Below, piece by piece: positions 1 to 8,579 of a stretch of DNA of 64,000 bases. The stretch is from the NCBI GenBank assembly GCA_017744365.1, contig JAGIBL010000002.1:558001-622000 (forward strand), in the 5' to 3' direction. The translations under genes and the position numbers were made by a program. Within the stretch, counting starts at the first letter, position 1; the number at the start of each line of letters is the position of its first letter. Below the pieces are notes generated by a model that was given only the letters and a program-made list of their open reading frames with translations, had not been told where the DNA came from and did not search any database. The DNA is from Nocardioidaceae bacterium. GTDB taxonomy: Bacteria; Actinomycetota; Actinomycetes; Propionibacteriales; Nocardioidaceae.

Positions 1-421
1 TGAAGCCCAGGTCCTCGAGGTGGTCGCGCACCCTGTCGAGGTCGCCGGGGACCCGGACCACCATCGCCGAACCGGCTCGGGACTGCGCGTAGGCCTCCCA
101 GTCGATGGTCAGCGGCGAGAACCCGAAGTACTTCTGCAGCGCGGCCACCGACTCGTCGATGCTCGACACCCCGGTCAGGTCCGAGTCGTAGCCGCGCTTG
201 GCCAGCCGGTCCACCGCGGCGGCTCCGGTGCCGTGCACGCCGAGGGCGTCGCGCACCCCCGCCCAGTCGGTGAAGGAGAGCCGCAGGGTGCTGCGCGGGA
301 CGACGTCGACCGCGGCGCGCAGGTCGGTCCGGTCCCCGCGGAGGATCCGGACGGCCAGGACGCCGGCGACGAGGAGCACGGCGACGGCGGCCGCGACGAG
401 AATGCGTCGTCGTACGGGCAT
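1..421 (-). CDS. Membrane-anchored hypothetical protein, C-terminus cut by window edge
   Basis: The reading frame starts at an ATG at 421 and runs off the left edge, giving 140 visible codons. It begins MPVRRRI and continues with an alanine/valine-rich hydrophobic stretch (about residues 7-25), so it is probably a signal anchor with the rest outside the cell. The remainder is soluble-looking and contains a short aspartate-rich tail near the edge. I recognise no domain; proteins of this layout are often called DUF3352-like in actinobacteria, but I cannot support that from the visible part. It is divergent from the Nudix gene, with 43 bases between the two starts, so the promoters of both must lie in that gap or overlap the genes. 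Confidence 0.7.
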   Translation of the reverse strand, partial: MPVRRRILVAAAVAVLLVAGVLAVRILRGDRTDLRAAVDVVPRSTLRLSFTDWAGVRDALGVHGTGAAAVDRLAKRGYDSDLTGVSSIDESVAALQKYFGFSPLTIDWEAYAQSRAGSAMVVRVPGDLDRVRDHLEDLGF

Positions 422-451
422 CCCTGGTTTCCCCTCGGCTCGGTTGCCCGC

Positions 452-457
452 GACAAT
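452..457 (+). promoter_or_regulatory. Candidate -10 box (GACAAT), leaderless start
   Basis: GACAAT lies exactly 7 bases before the GTG at 465, and no Shine-Dalgarno sequence lies in between. This spacing would put the transcript start at or next to the start codon. The same geometry recurs at 1355 and 33792. Confidence 0.4.
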
Positions 458-464
458 ATCCGGC

Positions 465-1328
465 GTGGGCCCAGACATCGTCGCCGCCGGTGCGGTCGTG
501 GTGCGCAAGCAGGACGGCGGCGAGGTGCTGCTCGTGCACCGGCCCAAGTACGACGACTGGTCCTGGCCCAAGGGCAAGCAGGACCCCGGCGAGCACGTCA
601 CCGCCACCGCGGTCCGCGAGGTCGTCGAGGAGAGCGGCGTCGAGATCCGGCTCGGCCGGCCACTGCCCCCGCAGCTGTACGCCGTCGCCAGCGGGCGCAC
701 CAAGCACGTGCACTACTGGCTGGGCCGGGTCGTGGGCGAGGAGGACGTCTCGGGCTACCCGGCGAACGACGAGATCGACCAGGTCGCCTGGTTCGGTTTC
801 GACAAGGCGCGGATGATGCTCACCTACGCCGACGACGTCGCCCTGCTCGACGAGGTGGTCCGGCAGCGCAAGAACACCTACGCGCTGGTGGTGCTGCGCC
901 ACGGGCGGGCCCGCAAGCGGACCAGCTGGACCGGCCCGGACAGCGAGCGGCCGCTGACCGAGGTGGGCCGGCTGCAGGCACGCAGCCTGGTCCCGGTGCT
1001 CTCGGCGTACGGCGTCAGCCGGATCGTCTCCTCCGACAGCGAGCGCTGCCTGCGCACGGTGATGCCCTACGCGCGCGACCACGTGCTCCCGGTCGAGGCG
1101 CTCCCGGGCATCAACGAGGAGGACTCGTCGGGCGAGACGGTCTCGCACACCGTCGGTCACCTGCTCGCGCAGAAGGAGAACGCGGTGCTGTGCAGCCACC
1201 GCCCGGTGCTGCCGCACATCTTCGACGAGCTCGGCGTCGAGGAGGAGCCGCTCGCGCCCGGCGAGCTGGTGGTCGTGCACCACCGCAAGGGCAAGGTCGT
1301 GGCGACCGAGAGACATCTGGTCCGCTGA
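465..1328 (+). CDS. Nudix hydrolase fused to histidine phosphatase (MutT1-like)
   Basis: This 287-residue protein has two domains. The N-terminal Nudix domain carries a full Nudix box at about residues 37-59 (G-x5-E-x7-REVVEESGV), and the C-terminal half carries the RHG phosphatase motif (VVLRHGRARK, RHG at 145-147) plus a later CSHRPVL histidine segment. Mycobacterial MutT1 has this architecture and removes 8-oxo-dGTP and diadenosine polyphosphates from the cytosol; the same role is inferred here. The GTG at 465 was chosen because the Nudix domain begins directly after it and a -10-like box lies 7 bases upstream. Upstream in-frame codons are low-complexity and antisense to the neighbouring gene, so they were discarded. 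Confidence 0.88.
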   Translation: MGPDIVAAGAVVVRKQDGGEVLLVHRPKYDDWSWPKGKQDPGEHVTATAVREVVEESGVEIRLGRPLPPQLYAVASGRTKHVHYWLGRVVGEEDVSGYPANDEIDQVAWFGFDKARMMLTYADDVALLDEVVRQRKNTYALVVLRHGRARKRTSWTGPDSERPLTEVGRLQARSLVPVLSAYGVSRIVSSDSERCLRTVMPYARDHVLPVEALPGINEEDSSGETVSHTVGHLLAQKENAVLCSHRPVLPHIFDELGVEEEPLAPGELVVVHHRKGKVVATERHLVR

Positions 1329-1354
1329 CGCGTCGTGCTCGCCAAGAGATGCCC

Positions 1355-1360
1355 TAGGGT
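1355..1360 (+). promoter_or_regulatory. Candidate -10 box (TAGGGT), leaderless start
   Basis: TAGGGT is followed by 7 bases and then the ATG at 1368. No ribosome binding site is visible, so the mRNA is probably leaderless. Confidence 0.4.
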
Positions 1361-1367
1361 TCGGCCC

Positions 1368-2885
1368 ATGTCCACGGGGTGGCGGGAGATCGACGAGCGG
1401 ATCGCACTGCGTGGCTACGTGGCCGGTGGTGACGACGCCGTACGCCGGGCCGTCGGCTCCGGCTCGTACGGCGACCTGCAGGGCTCGTTCCTGCTGCGCG
1501 TCCGTGACTCCGCTGACGAGACCTGGGTGACCGACCGCACCGGCTCGCGGCGCGCGTTCGTGCACGGCGGGTCGGTGAGCCTCGACGAGCGTCCCGCCGG
1601 GCCGGCCGCCCTGGACCTGGGCGCGATCGGCAGCGTCCTGGTCAACGGCTATCCGCTCGGCGGCGCCACCCTGTTCGCCGGCGTGCGCGCGCTGCGCCCG
1701 GGCTCGGTCACCACGGTCCGCGACGGACAGGTCACCAGCACGCCGTACTGGTCCTTCACCCCCGCCGCGGACCTGGACCGCGCCGAGGCCGCGCCGCTGC
1801 TGGCCGACCTGCTGGTCCAGGCGGTCGAGCGGCACGTGACCGGGCCCGCCCGGCTCTCCCTCTCCGCCGGCTACGACGCACGCGGCATCCTCGGGATCCT
1901 GCGGCACCGGCTCGGCCGCACCGACGTCACCACCTTCTCCTACGTGCACGGCACTCCGGCCCCGGCCAGCGACGCCGCCCTGTCCGCGCGGCTGGCCGCC
2001 GAGGCCGGCTACCCGCACCAGCTGGTCGAGTCGGTCGACGACGACGTGGTCCGGGTGATCGAGGACAACGCCCGGCTCGGTCGCGGGCTGACCAACGTCT
2101 GCGACGAGGTCCGGGTCTGGGCGCACGAGCTCGACCACGACCTGCCGGTGGTCGTCGGCGACGAGTGCTTCGGCTGGAACGACGTGCCCGTCGAGGGCGC
2201 CGACGACGTGCTCGAGGCGGTCTACCTGCACCGCTCCTCCGGGCTGCGGCGGTTGCGGGACCTGGTCGGCACGGACCGGCTCGGCGAGATCGGCACGGCC
2301 ACCGACCGGCTCGTCGACGACGCGGTCGCCCCGCACCTGGGCAAGCGCGACCCGCACGACAGCAAGGACTCCCTCTACTTCGCCGAGCGCCTGTGCCGTG
2401 GGCTGATGCCGTGGCGGGAGAGCTTCGCCGGCGACGGCCGCCAGGTGCTGAACCCGTTCCTGGACGGCGACGTGCTCGACCTGGTCGCCCGGCTGGGCTC
2501 GGCCGACCGGCGTGGCAAGGCGCTCTACCGCGAGACGGTGCGCGGCTTGGTGCCCGAGGTCTTCGACGTGCCGTTCGCCTCCACGATGGGCTACTCCCCG
2601 GACTGGCGCACGGTGCTGGTCACCGCGTCCGCGCGGATCCGGGAGACGCTGGCCACGCCGAGCCTGCTCGACCCGGTGATCCCGCCCGAGGCGGTCGACA
2701 AGCTGCTGACCCGGTGCGCCACCCCGGCCTCGCGGCTGCGCGACCAGACCGCCCGGATCGGCGCTTCGCTGCGGGCCCGGCGTCAGCTGGCGCCGCTGGG
2801 ACGCCGGATCGGCTGGGAGGTCAACGACCCGACACTGCTGCGTCGGATCCTGGTGCTTCGAGCGGCACTGCGTCCGGGTCGTTGA
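1368..2885 (+). CDS. Asparagine synthetase-like PP-loop protein lacking the glutaminase cysteine
   Basis: This 505-residue protein has the synthetase-type ATP-pyrophosphatase motif SLSAGYDARG at residues 164-173. Upstream it has a degenerate glutaminase-like beta domain (for example GSFLLRVRD and VNGYPLGGATLFAGV). The N-terminus is MSTGW, without the Cys2 nucleophile needed for glutamine hydrolysis, so any amidation or ligation would need ammonia or another amine. Members of this group occur in natural-product and surface-glycan loci. Its neighbours are a flippase and a sulfotransferase, which suggests glycan modification (inference). The ATG at 1368 was chosen for the -10-like box just upstream. 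The 3' end overlaps the convergent flippase gene by 65 bases. Confidence 0.72.
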   Translation: MSTGWREIDERIALRGYVAGGDDAVRRAVGSGSYGDLQGSFLLRVRDSADETWVTDRTGSRRAFVHGGSVSLDERPAGPAALDLGAIGSVLVNGYPLGGATLFAGVRALRPGSVTTVRDGQVTSTPYWSFTPAADLDRAEAAPLLADLLVQAVERHVTGPARLSLSAGYDARGILGILRHRLGRTDVTTFSYVHGTPAPASDAALSARLAAEAGYPHQLVESVDDDVVRVIEDNARLGRGLTNVCDEVRVWAHELDHDLPVVVGDECFGWNDVPVEGADDVLEAVYLHRSSGLRRLRDLVGTDRLGEIGTATDRLVDDAVAPHLGKRDPHDSKDSLYFAERLCRGLMPWRESFAGDGRQVLNPFLDGDVLDLVARLGSADRRGKALYRETVRGLVPEVFDVPFASTMGYSPDWRTVLVTASARIRETLATPSLLDPVIPPEAVDKLLTRCATPASRLRDQTARIGASLRARRQLAPLGRRIGWEVNDPTLLRRILVLRAALRPGR

Positions 2886-4203
2886 GGATCTCTACGACGG
2901 CCTCGTCCTCGATCGAGCGCAGCGCGGTCACCGGGGCCGGCTCCAGCACCCGCACCGACACCGCCAGCGCCACCACCGAGCACAGAGCCACGCCGAGCAT
3001 GCCGATGCCGACCACCTCGACGTCGTCGAGGATCGAGCCGACCAGGACCGCCACGAGCACGAACGGGGTCAGCGCCAGCTCGATCCAGGAGGCCACCAAC
3101 CCGCGCCCGCGGCCCTGCAGGATCACGATGAGCAGCCGGCGGAAGGCGAGCAGGCCGGCCGCGGCGACGTACCAGTAGCCGCAGGCGATCGCGCCCCGGA
3201 AGTCCTCGCCGAAGAGCAGCGGAATCACGATCGGGTTGGCGGCCTCGAAGACCAGCACCGTCGGCACCAGCACCGCCACCGACATCAGCAGCCAGCGGCG
3301 CACGAGGGCACGCTCGGCGTCGCGCGGACCGCGCTGCGCGGCGGCGATCTTGGGCAGCGCCACCATCGCGACGGTGGCGCCGAGCATCGCGGCCAGGCTG
3401 CCGAGCGCGACCGCGGCCGAGTAGAGGCCGAGCGCCGCGCTGCCGATCATCGAGCCGACCAGGGCCCGGTCCAGGGCGAGCCCGTCCAGCGGGCCGATGC
3501 TGCCGATGTGTGTGCGCCGGGCGATCCGGGCCAGCTCGGCACGGTCGAGACGGTCCTCGGGCCGGTTCGTCGGCGGCTTGAGGCTGCGCAGCCGGAAGCC
3601 GAGCACGAGCGCCTGGCAGACGACCATCACCACGACGATCTCGAGCGGGTTCCAGTCGATCCCGAGCGCCAGCGCGGTGCTGAGCGTGACGGTGGCGAAG
3701 AGCTGCGGCAGCACGCCGGTCATCGCGATCTTCAGCGGGTCCGCCTGCTCCCCGAGCATCGCGCCCACCAGGATCCGGGCGGTCATCCCGGTCAGCGCCA
3801 TGATCGCCACCCCGACGGCCAGGCCGGCCGCGGTGGCGTCCACCTCGTCGACCCCGGTCAGCAGGAAGTACGCCGAGGCCGCGGCGGCGCCGAGACAGCC
3901 CCAGAGCGCCCAGCGCCCGATCAGACCGTGCAGGCCGTCGCGGGCGCGGAGGCCGTGCGAGGCGAGCTCCTTGGTGATCGCGTTCGGCAGGCTGCCCCCG
4001 AGGGTGAGCTGCGAGGCCATCTGGGCGAGCACGGAGACGAGCACGATCTGGCCGCGGCCCTCGACGCCGAGCATGCGGGCGGCGACGACGCCGGAGACGA
4101 GGGTGAGGAACTGGGTGAGCACGCCCCCGAGCGCGATCATCAGCAGCATCAGCTTGTCGCCCGGTCGCTTCATCGCACCCATCAGGGCGGCAGCACGGGA
4201 CAC
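2821..4203 (-). CDS. Polysaccharide flippase, Wzx/MATE-like
   Basis: This 460-residue membrane protein has about 12 predicted transmembrane segments spread along its length. The N-terminal stretch LTQFLTLVSGVVAARMLG is typical of Wzx/MurJ-type oligosaccharide exporters (polysaccharide biosynthesis protein family). The expected role is flipping lipid-linked glycan units across the membrane. The start is a GTG at 4203; an internal ATG (MGAMKRPGD) about 8 codons later is an alternative. The C-terminal 22 codons overlap the convergent PP-loop gene. With the sulfotransferase starting 122 bases away on the other strand, the three genes form a small glycan-related set. Confidence 0.82.
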   Translation of the reverse strand: MSRAAALMGAMKRPGDKLMLLMIALGGVLTQFLTLVSGVVAARMLGVEGRGQIVLVSVLAQMASQLTLGGSLPNAITKELASHGLRARDGLHGLIGRWALWGCLGAAAASAYFLLTGVDEVDATAAGLAVGVAIMALTGMTARILVGAMLGEQADPLKIAMTGVLPQLFATVTLSTALALGIDWNPLEIVVVMVVCQALVLGFRLRSLKPPTNRPEDRLDRAELARIARRTHIGSIGPLDGLALDRALVGSMIGSAALGLYSAAVALGSLAAMLGATVAMVALPKIAAAQRGPRDAERALVRRWLLMSVAVLVPTVLVFEAANPIVIPLLFGEDFRGAIACGYWYVAAAGLLAFRRLLIVILQGRGRGLVASWIELALTPFVLVAVLVGSILDDVEVVGIGMLGVALCSVVALAVSVRVLEPAPVTALRSIEDEAVVEILNDPDAVPLEAPGSDAAVSGR

Positions 4204-4325
4204 CCGGACAGGATAGGTGCGCGGCGTGCGCCGTACGGCCCGAACCCCGCATTTCGCCGTACGCCGGGAAGGCCGGGCACTAGAGTCGGAGGCTCCGAAC
4301 TCGCCTGACCAGCGAAGGACCCTGC

Positions 4326-5300
4326 ATGGACGCGCCCACCCCTCCCACGGGCCCCGCCTCGACGCTCCGCCCCCTCCTCGTGTTCAACCACATCCCCAAG
4401 TGCGCGGGCACTGCGATCACCGGAGCGCTGCAGGCGGCGCTGAGCCCGGTCAGGCCGGTCTACTACCTGGACCGTGCTCTGGTCGGCGGGTACGACGACT
4501 TCTCCCAGCTCGACCCGGTGGCGCGCAGCCGGTTCGTGTTCAGCCCCGAGGAGCTGCCCGACGCGGACTACGTGCACGGGCACATCACCCCGGGGACGAC
4601 GATGGCGCGCTACCCGGACGCGCCGCACGTGACCATCCTGCGCAACCCGCACTCGCGGGTGATCTCGCAGTGGGTGCACGGGCGTTCGCTGACCGACCTG
4701 GACCTGCGGCACTGGGGGCCGGCGTACGCGTTCCGGATCGCCCGGCGTCCGCTCGGGGAGTACCTGCGGCACGAGATGATCGCGCCGAACATCGACAACA
4801 CGATCACCCGGTTCCTCACCTGGCCGCACGCCGCGCTGCAGCCGACCGCGTTCATCGCGGAGGCCGACGACGAGGTGCTGGTCGAGACCGCGGTCAAGAC
4901 GCTGGACTCGTTCCTGCACGTCGACGTGGTCGAGAACCGGGCGTTCCTGGAGCGGCTCGGGGAGAAGCTCGGCGTGACCGTGGCCGGCGGCCGGCTCAAC
5001 GACCGCAGCGCCCACCCGCCGGTGGTGCCGACCGACCTGGCCGGCGAGCTCGACGAGGAGACCCGGGCCCTGCTCGACCACCGCACCCGGCTGGACCGCC
5101 GGGTCTGGGCGCACGTCGTCGAGCAGGTGATGCCCGGGGCCGACGCGGACCAGCTGCTCGCCGACGGGCTCGCCGACTCGGTGCGCCGCTACCGCGAGCT
5201 GCCCGCCCGCAAGCCCCAGGGCAGCCTCGTCCGTCGTACGGCGGAACGGGCCTTCGCGCTGAAGGCGCGGCTCGACCCGCGGCTGCGCGGCTTCCGCTGA
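4326..5300 (+). CDS. Sulfotransferase family protein
   Basis: This 324-residue soluble protein has the PAPS 5'-phosphosulfate-binding signature near its N-terminus (FNHIPKCAGTAITGAL, about residues 20-35). A later segment resembles the 3'-phosphate-binding region (ILRNPHSRVISQW, about 100-112). It should transfer sulfate from PAPS to a hydroxyl of a glycan or lipid in the cytoplasm. No PAPS synthesis genes are in the window. A GAAGGA ribosome binding site lies 9 bases before the ATG, and TAGAGT near 4281 could be a -10 box. The pairing with a divergent flippase suggests a sulfated surface polymer (inference). Confidence 0.82.
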   Translation: MDAPTPPTGPASTLRPLLVFNHIPKCAGTAITGALQAALSPVRPVYYLDRALVGGYDDFSQLDPVARSRFVFSPEELPDADYVHGHITPGTTMARYPDAPHVTILRNPHSRVISQWVHGRSLTDLDLRHWGPAYAFRIARRPLGEYLRHEMIAPNIDNTITRFLTWPHAALQPTAFIAEADDEVLVETAVKTLDSFLHVDVVENRAFLERLGEKLGVTVAGGRLNDRSAHPPVVPTDLAGELDEETRALLDHRTRLDRRVWAHVVEQVMPGADADQLLADGLADSVRRYRELPARKPQGSLVRRTAERAFALKARLDPRLRGFR

Positions 5301-5355
5301 CTCCTCTGTGACCCGGCTCTCCCCACGCGGGGAGGTGGCCACACGGCCGTCTCGC

Positions 5356-5399
5356 GTTCACCTCGCGTTCACCTGCGCCCGACGGTCGCGTCACTTGGC
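5356..5399 (+). promoter_or_regulatory. PhoP (PHO box) operator upstream of pstS
   Basis: Two consecutive 11-base units, GTTCACCTCGC and GTTCACCTGCG, start at 5356 and 5367. A degenerate unit follows at 5378, and a fourth in the same phase at 5389 reads CGTCACTTGGC. This matches the GTTCACC-type 11-nt direct repeats described for PhoP of Streptomyces and relatives. It lies 48 bases upstream of the pstS start codon, so phosphate-starvation activation of the operon is well supported. Confidence 0.85.
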
Positions 5400-5446
5400 A
5401 TTCCTACGTTCGGCGGTGACAGATCGCTTAACAACAGGAGATCAAA

Positions 5447-6550
5447 GTGAACCGCACTGCCCTCCGCCGCGTTGCCGCTCCTGGCATCGCCGCTCTTGCT
5501 CTCGGACTCGCGGTGTCCGCCTGTGGTGCCTCCAACGAGAACGGCGGCGGCTCCTCTTCAGACAGCAAGCTCTCCGGCACCCTGAAGGGTGCGGGCTCGA
5601 GCGCGCAGGAAGCCGCGATGGACGCCTGGCGTGCCGGCTTCCAGACCGACAACTCCAAGGTGACCGTCAACTACGACCCGGCCGGCTCCGGCGCGGGTGT
5701 GGAGCAGTTCAACGCCGGTGCGATCGACTTCGCCGGCTCGGACTCCGCGCTCGACGCCGAGAAGGGTGAGGTCGACGCCGCCAAGCAGCGCTGCGGTGGC
5801 GTGAACGCTCTCGAGGTCCCGAACTACGTGAGCCCCATCGCCGTCGTCTACAACCTGCAGGGCGTCGACAAGCTGCAGCTCTCGCCGGCCACGCTCGGCA
5901 AGATCTTCAGCGGCGAGATCAAGAAGTGGAACGACCCGGCCATCGCCGCCGAGAACGACGGCGTGACCCTGCCCGGCGACGCGATCGCCCCGGTGCACCG
6001 CTCCGACGAGTCGGGCACCACCAAGAACTTCACCGACTACCTGGAGAAGGCCTCGGGCGGCTCCTGGAAGTTCCCGGCCGACAAGGTGTGGCCGATCAAG
6101 TCCGGCGAGGCCGCGGCCCAGACCTCCGGCATGGTCGCCGCGGTCAAGGCGGGCAAGGGCAGCATCGGCTACGCCGACGAGTCCCAGGCCACCGACCTGC
6201 AGCAGGCCTCGATCAAGGTCGGCGACGCCTACGTCGCGCCGTCCGCCGAGGGTGCCGCCAAGGCGCTCGAGGCCTCCCCGGTCGACGACAGCCGCACCGA
6301 GGGCGACCTGGCGGTCAAGGTCGACCGGACCACCACCGAGCCGGGCGCCTACCCGCTGATGCTGACCTCGTACGTCATCGCGTGCCCCACCTACGACGCG
6401 GCCAAGGCCGACCTGGTCAAGGGCTTCCTGTCCTACGTGGTCAGCACCGACGGCCAGTCGAAGGCCGCCGACAACGCCGGGTCGGCTCCGCTGCCGTCCT
6501 CGCTGCAGCAGAAGGCCGCCGAGATCATCGACGGCATCAAGGCGAAGTGA
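5447..6550 (+). CDS. pstS: Phosphate ABC transporter, substrate-binding lipoprotein
   Basis: This 367-residue protein has a lipoprotein signal peptide ending in VSAC, with the acylated cysteine at residue 26. A glycine/serine linker follows, and then the periplasmic-binding fold of PstS. Phosphate-contact segments are recognisable: GAGSSAQ near residue 46, a DFAGSDSAL stretch, and HRSDESGTTKNF. The protein captures orthophosphate at the outer face of the membrane for PstCA/PstB. The start is a GTG preceded by AGGAG at 5436-5440. The gene leads the pstSCAB operon downstream of a PHO box. The 19-base gap to pstC, followed by a hairpin, may allow more PstS than permease to be made. Confidence 0.97.
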   Translation: MNRTALRRVAAPGIAALALGLAVSACGASNENGGGSSSDSKLSGTLKGAGSSAQEAAMDAWRAGFQTDNSKVTVNYDPAGSGAGVEQFNAGAIDFAGSDSALDAEKGEVDAAKQRCGGVNALEVPNYVSPIAVVYNLQGVDKLQLSPATLGKIFSGEIKKWNDPAIAAENDGVTLPGDAIAPVHRSDESGTTKNFTDYLEKASGGSWKFPADKVWPIKSGEAAAQTSGMVAAVKAGKGSIGYADESQATDLQQASIKVGDAYVAPSAEGAAKALEASPVDDSRTEGDLAVKVDRTTTEPGAYPLMLTSYVIACPTYDAAKADLVKGFLSYVVSTDGQSKAADNAGSAPLPSSLQQKAAEIIDGIKAK

Positions 6551-6569
6551 TCCGAGAGCACTCACGCTC

Positions 6570-7505
6570 GTGACCACCGCATCCGTGAGGACCACGTCGC
6601 CCAAGCGCCGCTTGGGCGACGTGGTCTTCGCCAACCTCACCCGGACCGCGGGCGCGCTGATCCTGGTCTCGCTCGCCGGCGTCGCGATCTTCCTGACGTC
6701 CGAGGGCCTGCCGGCGTTCGGCGCCAAGGCCGGCGAGCTCCAGGGTCACGACAACTTCCTGGCCTACGTCGCGCCGCTCGTCTTCGGCACGATCCTGGCC
6801 GCGGTGATCGCCCTGGTGATCGCCACCCCGCTGGCCCTCGGCGTTGCCCTGGCCGTCTCGCACTACGCGCCGCGCCGGATCGCGACCGCCATCGGCTACG
6901 TGATCGACCTGCTCGCCGCCGTCCCCTCGGTGGTCTACGGCCTGTGGGGCATCGGCTTCCTCGGCCCCAAGCTGATCCCGATCTACCAGTGGCTCGACGA
7001 GCACCTGGGCTTCATCCCGCTGTTCAAGGGGCCCGCGTCGCCGACCGGCCGCACCATCTTCACCGTCGGCATCGTGCTGGCGATCATGGTGCTGCCGATC
7101 ATCACCGCGATCACCCGCGAGATCTTCAGCCAGACCCCCCGGCTCAACGAGGAGGCCGCCCTCGCGCTGGGCGCCACCCGCTGGGAGATGGTCCGGCTCT
7201 CCGTGCTCCCCTACGGCCGCTCCGGCATCGTCTCGGCCGCGATGCTCGGCCTGGGCCGCGCGCTCGGAGAGACCATGGCCGTCGCGCTGGTGCTCTCCGC
7301 CAGCGGCGTGGTCACCTTCAACCTGATCTCCTCGACGAACCCGTCGACCATCGCCGCGAACATCGCGCTGTCGTTCCCCGACTCCACCGGCGTCGCCCGG
7401 AACGCGCTGGTCGCCTCGGGCCTGGTCCTCTTCGTCATCACCTTCATCGTGAACTTCGCGGCCCGCGCGGTCGTCGCCCGCTACGAGCCCGGGAGGAAGA
7501 AGTGA
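6570..7505 (+). CDS. pstC: Phosphate ABC transporter permease subunit
   Basis: This 311-residue integral membrane protein has six predicted transmembrane helices and the ABC permease EAA-type loop (EEAALALGATRWEM, about residues 190-205). It forms the membrane channel with PstA. The GTG at 6570 was chosen because the conserved protein begins right after it. Codons about 8-19 lie inside a perfect inverted repeat (6591-6625) that should form a strong mRNA hairpin. The 3' end overlaps pstA by 4 bases (GTGA), so the two permeases are translationally coupled. Confidence 0.96.
   Translation: MTTASVRTTSPKRRLGDVVFANLTRTAGALILVSLAGVAIFLTSEGLPAFGAKAGELQGHDNFLAYVAPLVFGTILAAVIALVIATPLALGVALAVSHYAPRRIATAIGYVIDLLAAVPSVVYGLWGIGFLGPKLIPIYQWLDEHLGFIPLFKGPASPTGRTIFTVGIVLAIMVLPIITAITREIFSQTPRLNEEAALALGATRWEMVRLSVLPYGRSGIVSAAMLGLGRALGETMAVALVLSASGVVTFNLISSTNPSTIAANIALSFPDSTGVARNALVASGLVLFVITFIVNFAARAVVARYEPGRKK
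6585..6640 (+). promoter_or_regulatory. Strong hairpin in the first codons of pstC
   Basis: The 16-base arms 6591-6606 and 6610-6625 are perfectly complementary with a 3-base loop, and G6590-C6626 can extend the stem. An outer pair, GTGAGG (6585-6590) and CCTCAC (6635-6640), could close a longer structure. No U-run follows, so it is not a standard terminator. It may be an mRNA processing, stability or attenuation element between pstS and the rest of the operon (inference). Confidence 0.75.
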
Positions 7506-8566
7506 CCAGCCTCCAGACCGCGCCGGACACCATCGCGCAGGCGCGCGTGCGCCGGCTGCCGCGGTTCGCGCCGGCGATCGCGGGTGCCGTCGCGCTGGCC
7601 GCCGGCACCCTGCTCGGGATCAGCCTGGGCTGGAACGTCGCCGGGATCGTCGTCGTCGCCGTCCTGCTCTACCTCGTCGGCCTCAACATCTGGTCGAGGC
7701 TGGTCGAGAACGCCCGCGCCGCCACCGACCGGATGATGACCTCGCTGATCTGGGTCGCGCTCGGGCTTGCGTTCATCCCGCTGGTCTCGCTGCTCTACAA
7801 GGTCATCACCAAGGGTGCGCCGCAGCTCAACGGGCGCTTCCTGACCTGGACGATGCGCAACGTCATCGGCGAGCCGGGCGGCATCTACCACGCGATCATC
7901 GGCACCCTGCTCATCACGCTGGCCGCGACGGTCATCTCGGTGCCGGTCGGCCTGCTGAGCGCGATCTACCTCGTCGAGTACGGCGGCGAGTCCCGGATGG
8001 CGCGGTGGATCCGGTTCCTGGTCGACGTGATGACCGGCATCCCCTCGATCGTCGCGGGCCTGTTCGCCTACGCGCTGTTCGCGATCGTGGTGGGGCCGGG
8101 TACCCAGTTCGGCATCGGCGGCGGCGTCGCGCTCTCGCTGCTGATGATCCCGATCGTGGTCCGCTCCACCGAGGAGATGCTCAAGCTGGTCCCGAACGAC
8201 CTGCGGGAGGCGTCGTACGCGCTGGGCGTGCCGAAGTGGAAGACCATCGTCCGGGTGGTGCTGCCGACCGCGATGGCCGGGATCATCACCGGCGTCACCC
8301 TGGCGATCGCCCGCGTGATCGGCGAGACCGCGCCGCTGCTCATCATCTGCGGCAACACCGACTCCTCGAACTTCAACCTGTTCGGCGGGCAGATGGCGAG
8401 CCTGCCGGTGTTCATCTACTCCAGCTATACCCAGCCCGGCCGCAACCCTGAGATCCTGCAGAACATGGCCTGGGGTGGTGCGCTGGTGCTCATCATCATC
8501 GTGATGGCGCTGAACCTGATCGCGCGCATCGCCGGACGTATCTTCGCCCCCAAGACCGGGCACTGA
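7502..8566 (+). CDS. pstA: Phosphate ABC transporter permease subunit
   Basis: This 354-residue permease starts at a GTG overlapping the pstC stop. The first ~100 residues hold two extra hydrophobic segments, and the conserved permease core follows. The EAA-type cytoplasmic loop is visible ([16 protein letters not shown]), as is the PstA stretch [14 protein letters not shown]. It pairs with PstC to make the phosphate channel powered by PstB. The gene is followed 13 bases later by pstB. Nothing unusual is seen apart from the longer N-terminus, which is common in actinobacterial PstA. Confidence 0.96.
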   Translation: MTSLQTAPDTIAQARVRRLPRFAPAIAGAVALAAGTLLGISLGWNVAGIVVVAVLLYLVGLNIWSRLVENARAATDRMMTSLIWVALGLAFIPLVSLLYKVITKGAPQLNGRFLTWTMRNVIGEPGGIYHAIIGTLLITLAATVISVPVGLLSAIYLVEYGGESRMARWIRFLVDVMTGIPSIVAGLFAYALFAIVVGPGTQFGIGGGVALSLLMIPIVVRSTEEMLKLVPNDLREASYALGVPKWKTIVRVVLPTAMAGIITGVTLAIARVIGETAPLLIICGNTDSSNFNLFGGQMASLPVFIYSSYTQPGRNPEILQNMAWGGALVLIIIVMALNLIARIAGRIFAPKTGH

Positions 8567-8579
8567 CCAAGGAAGCGAC

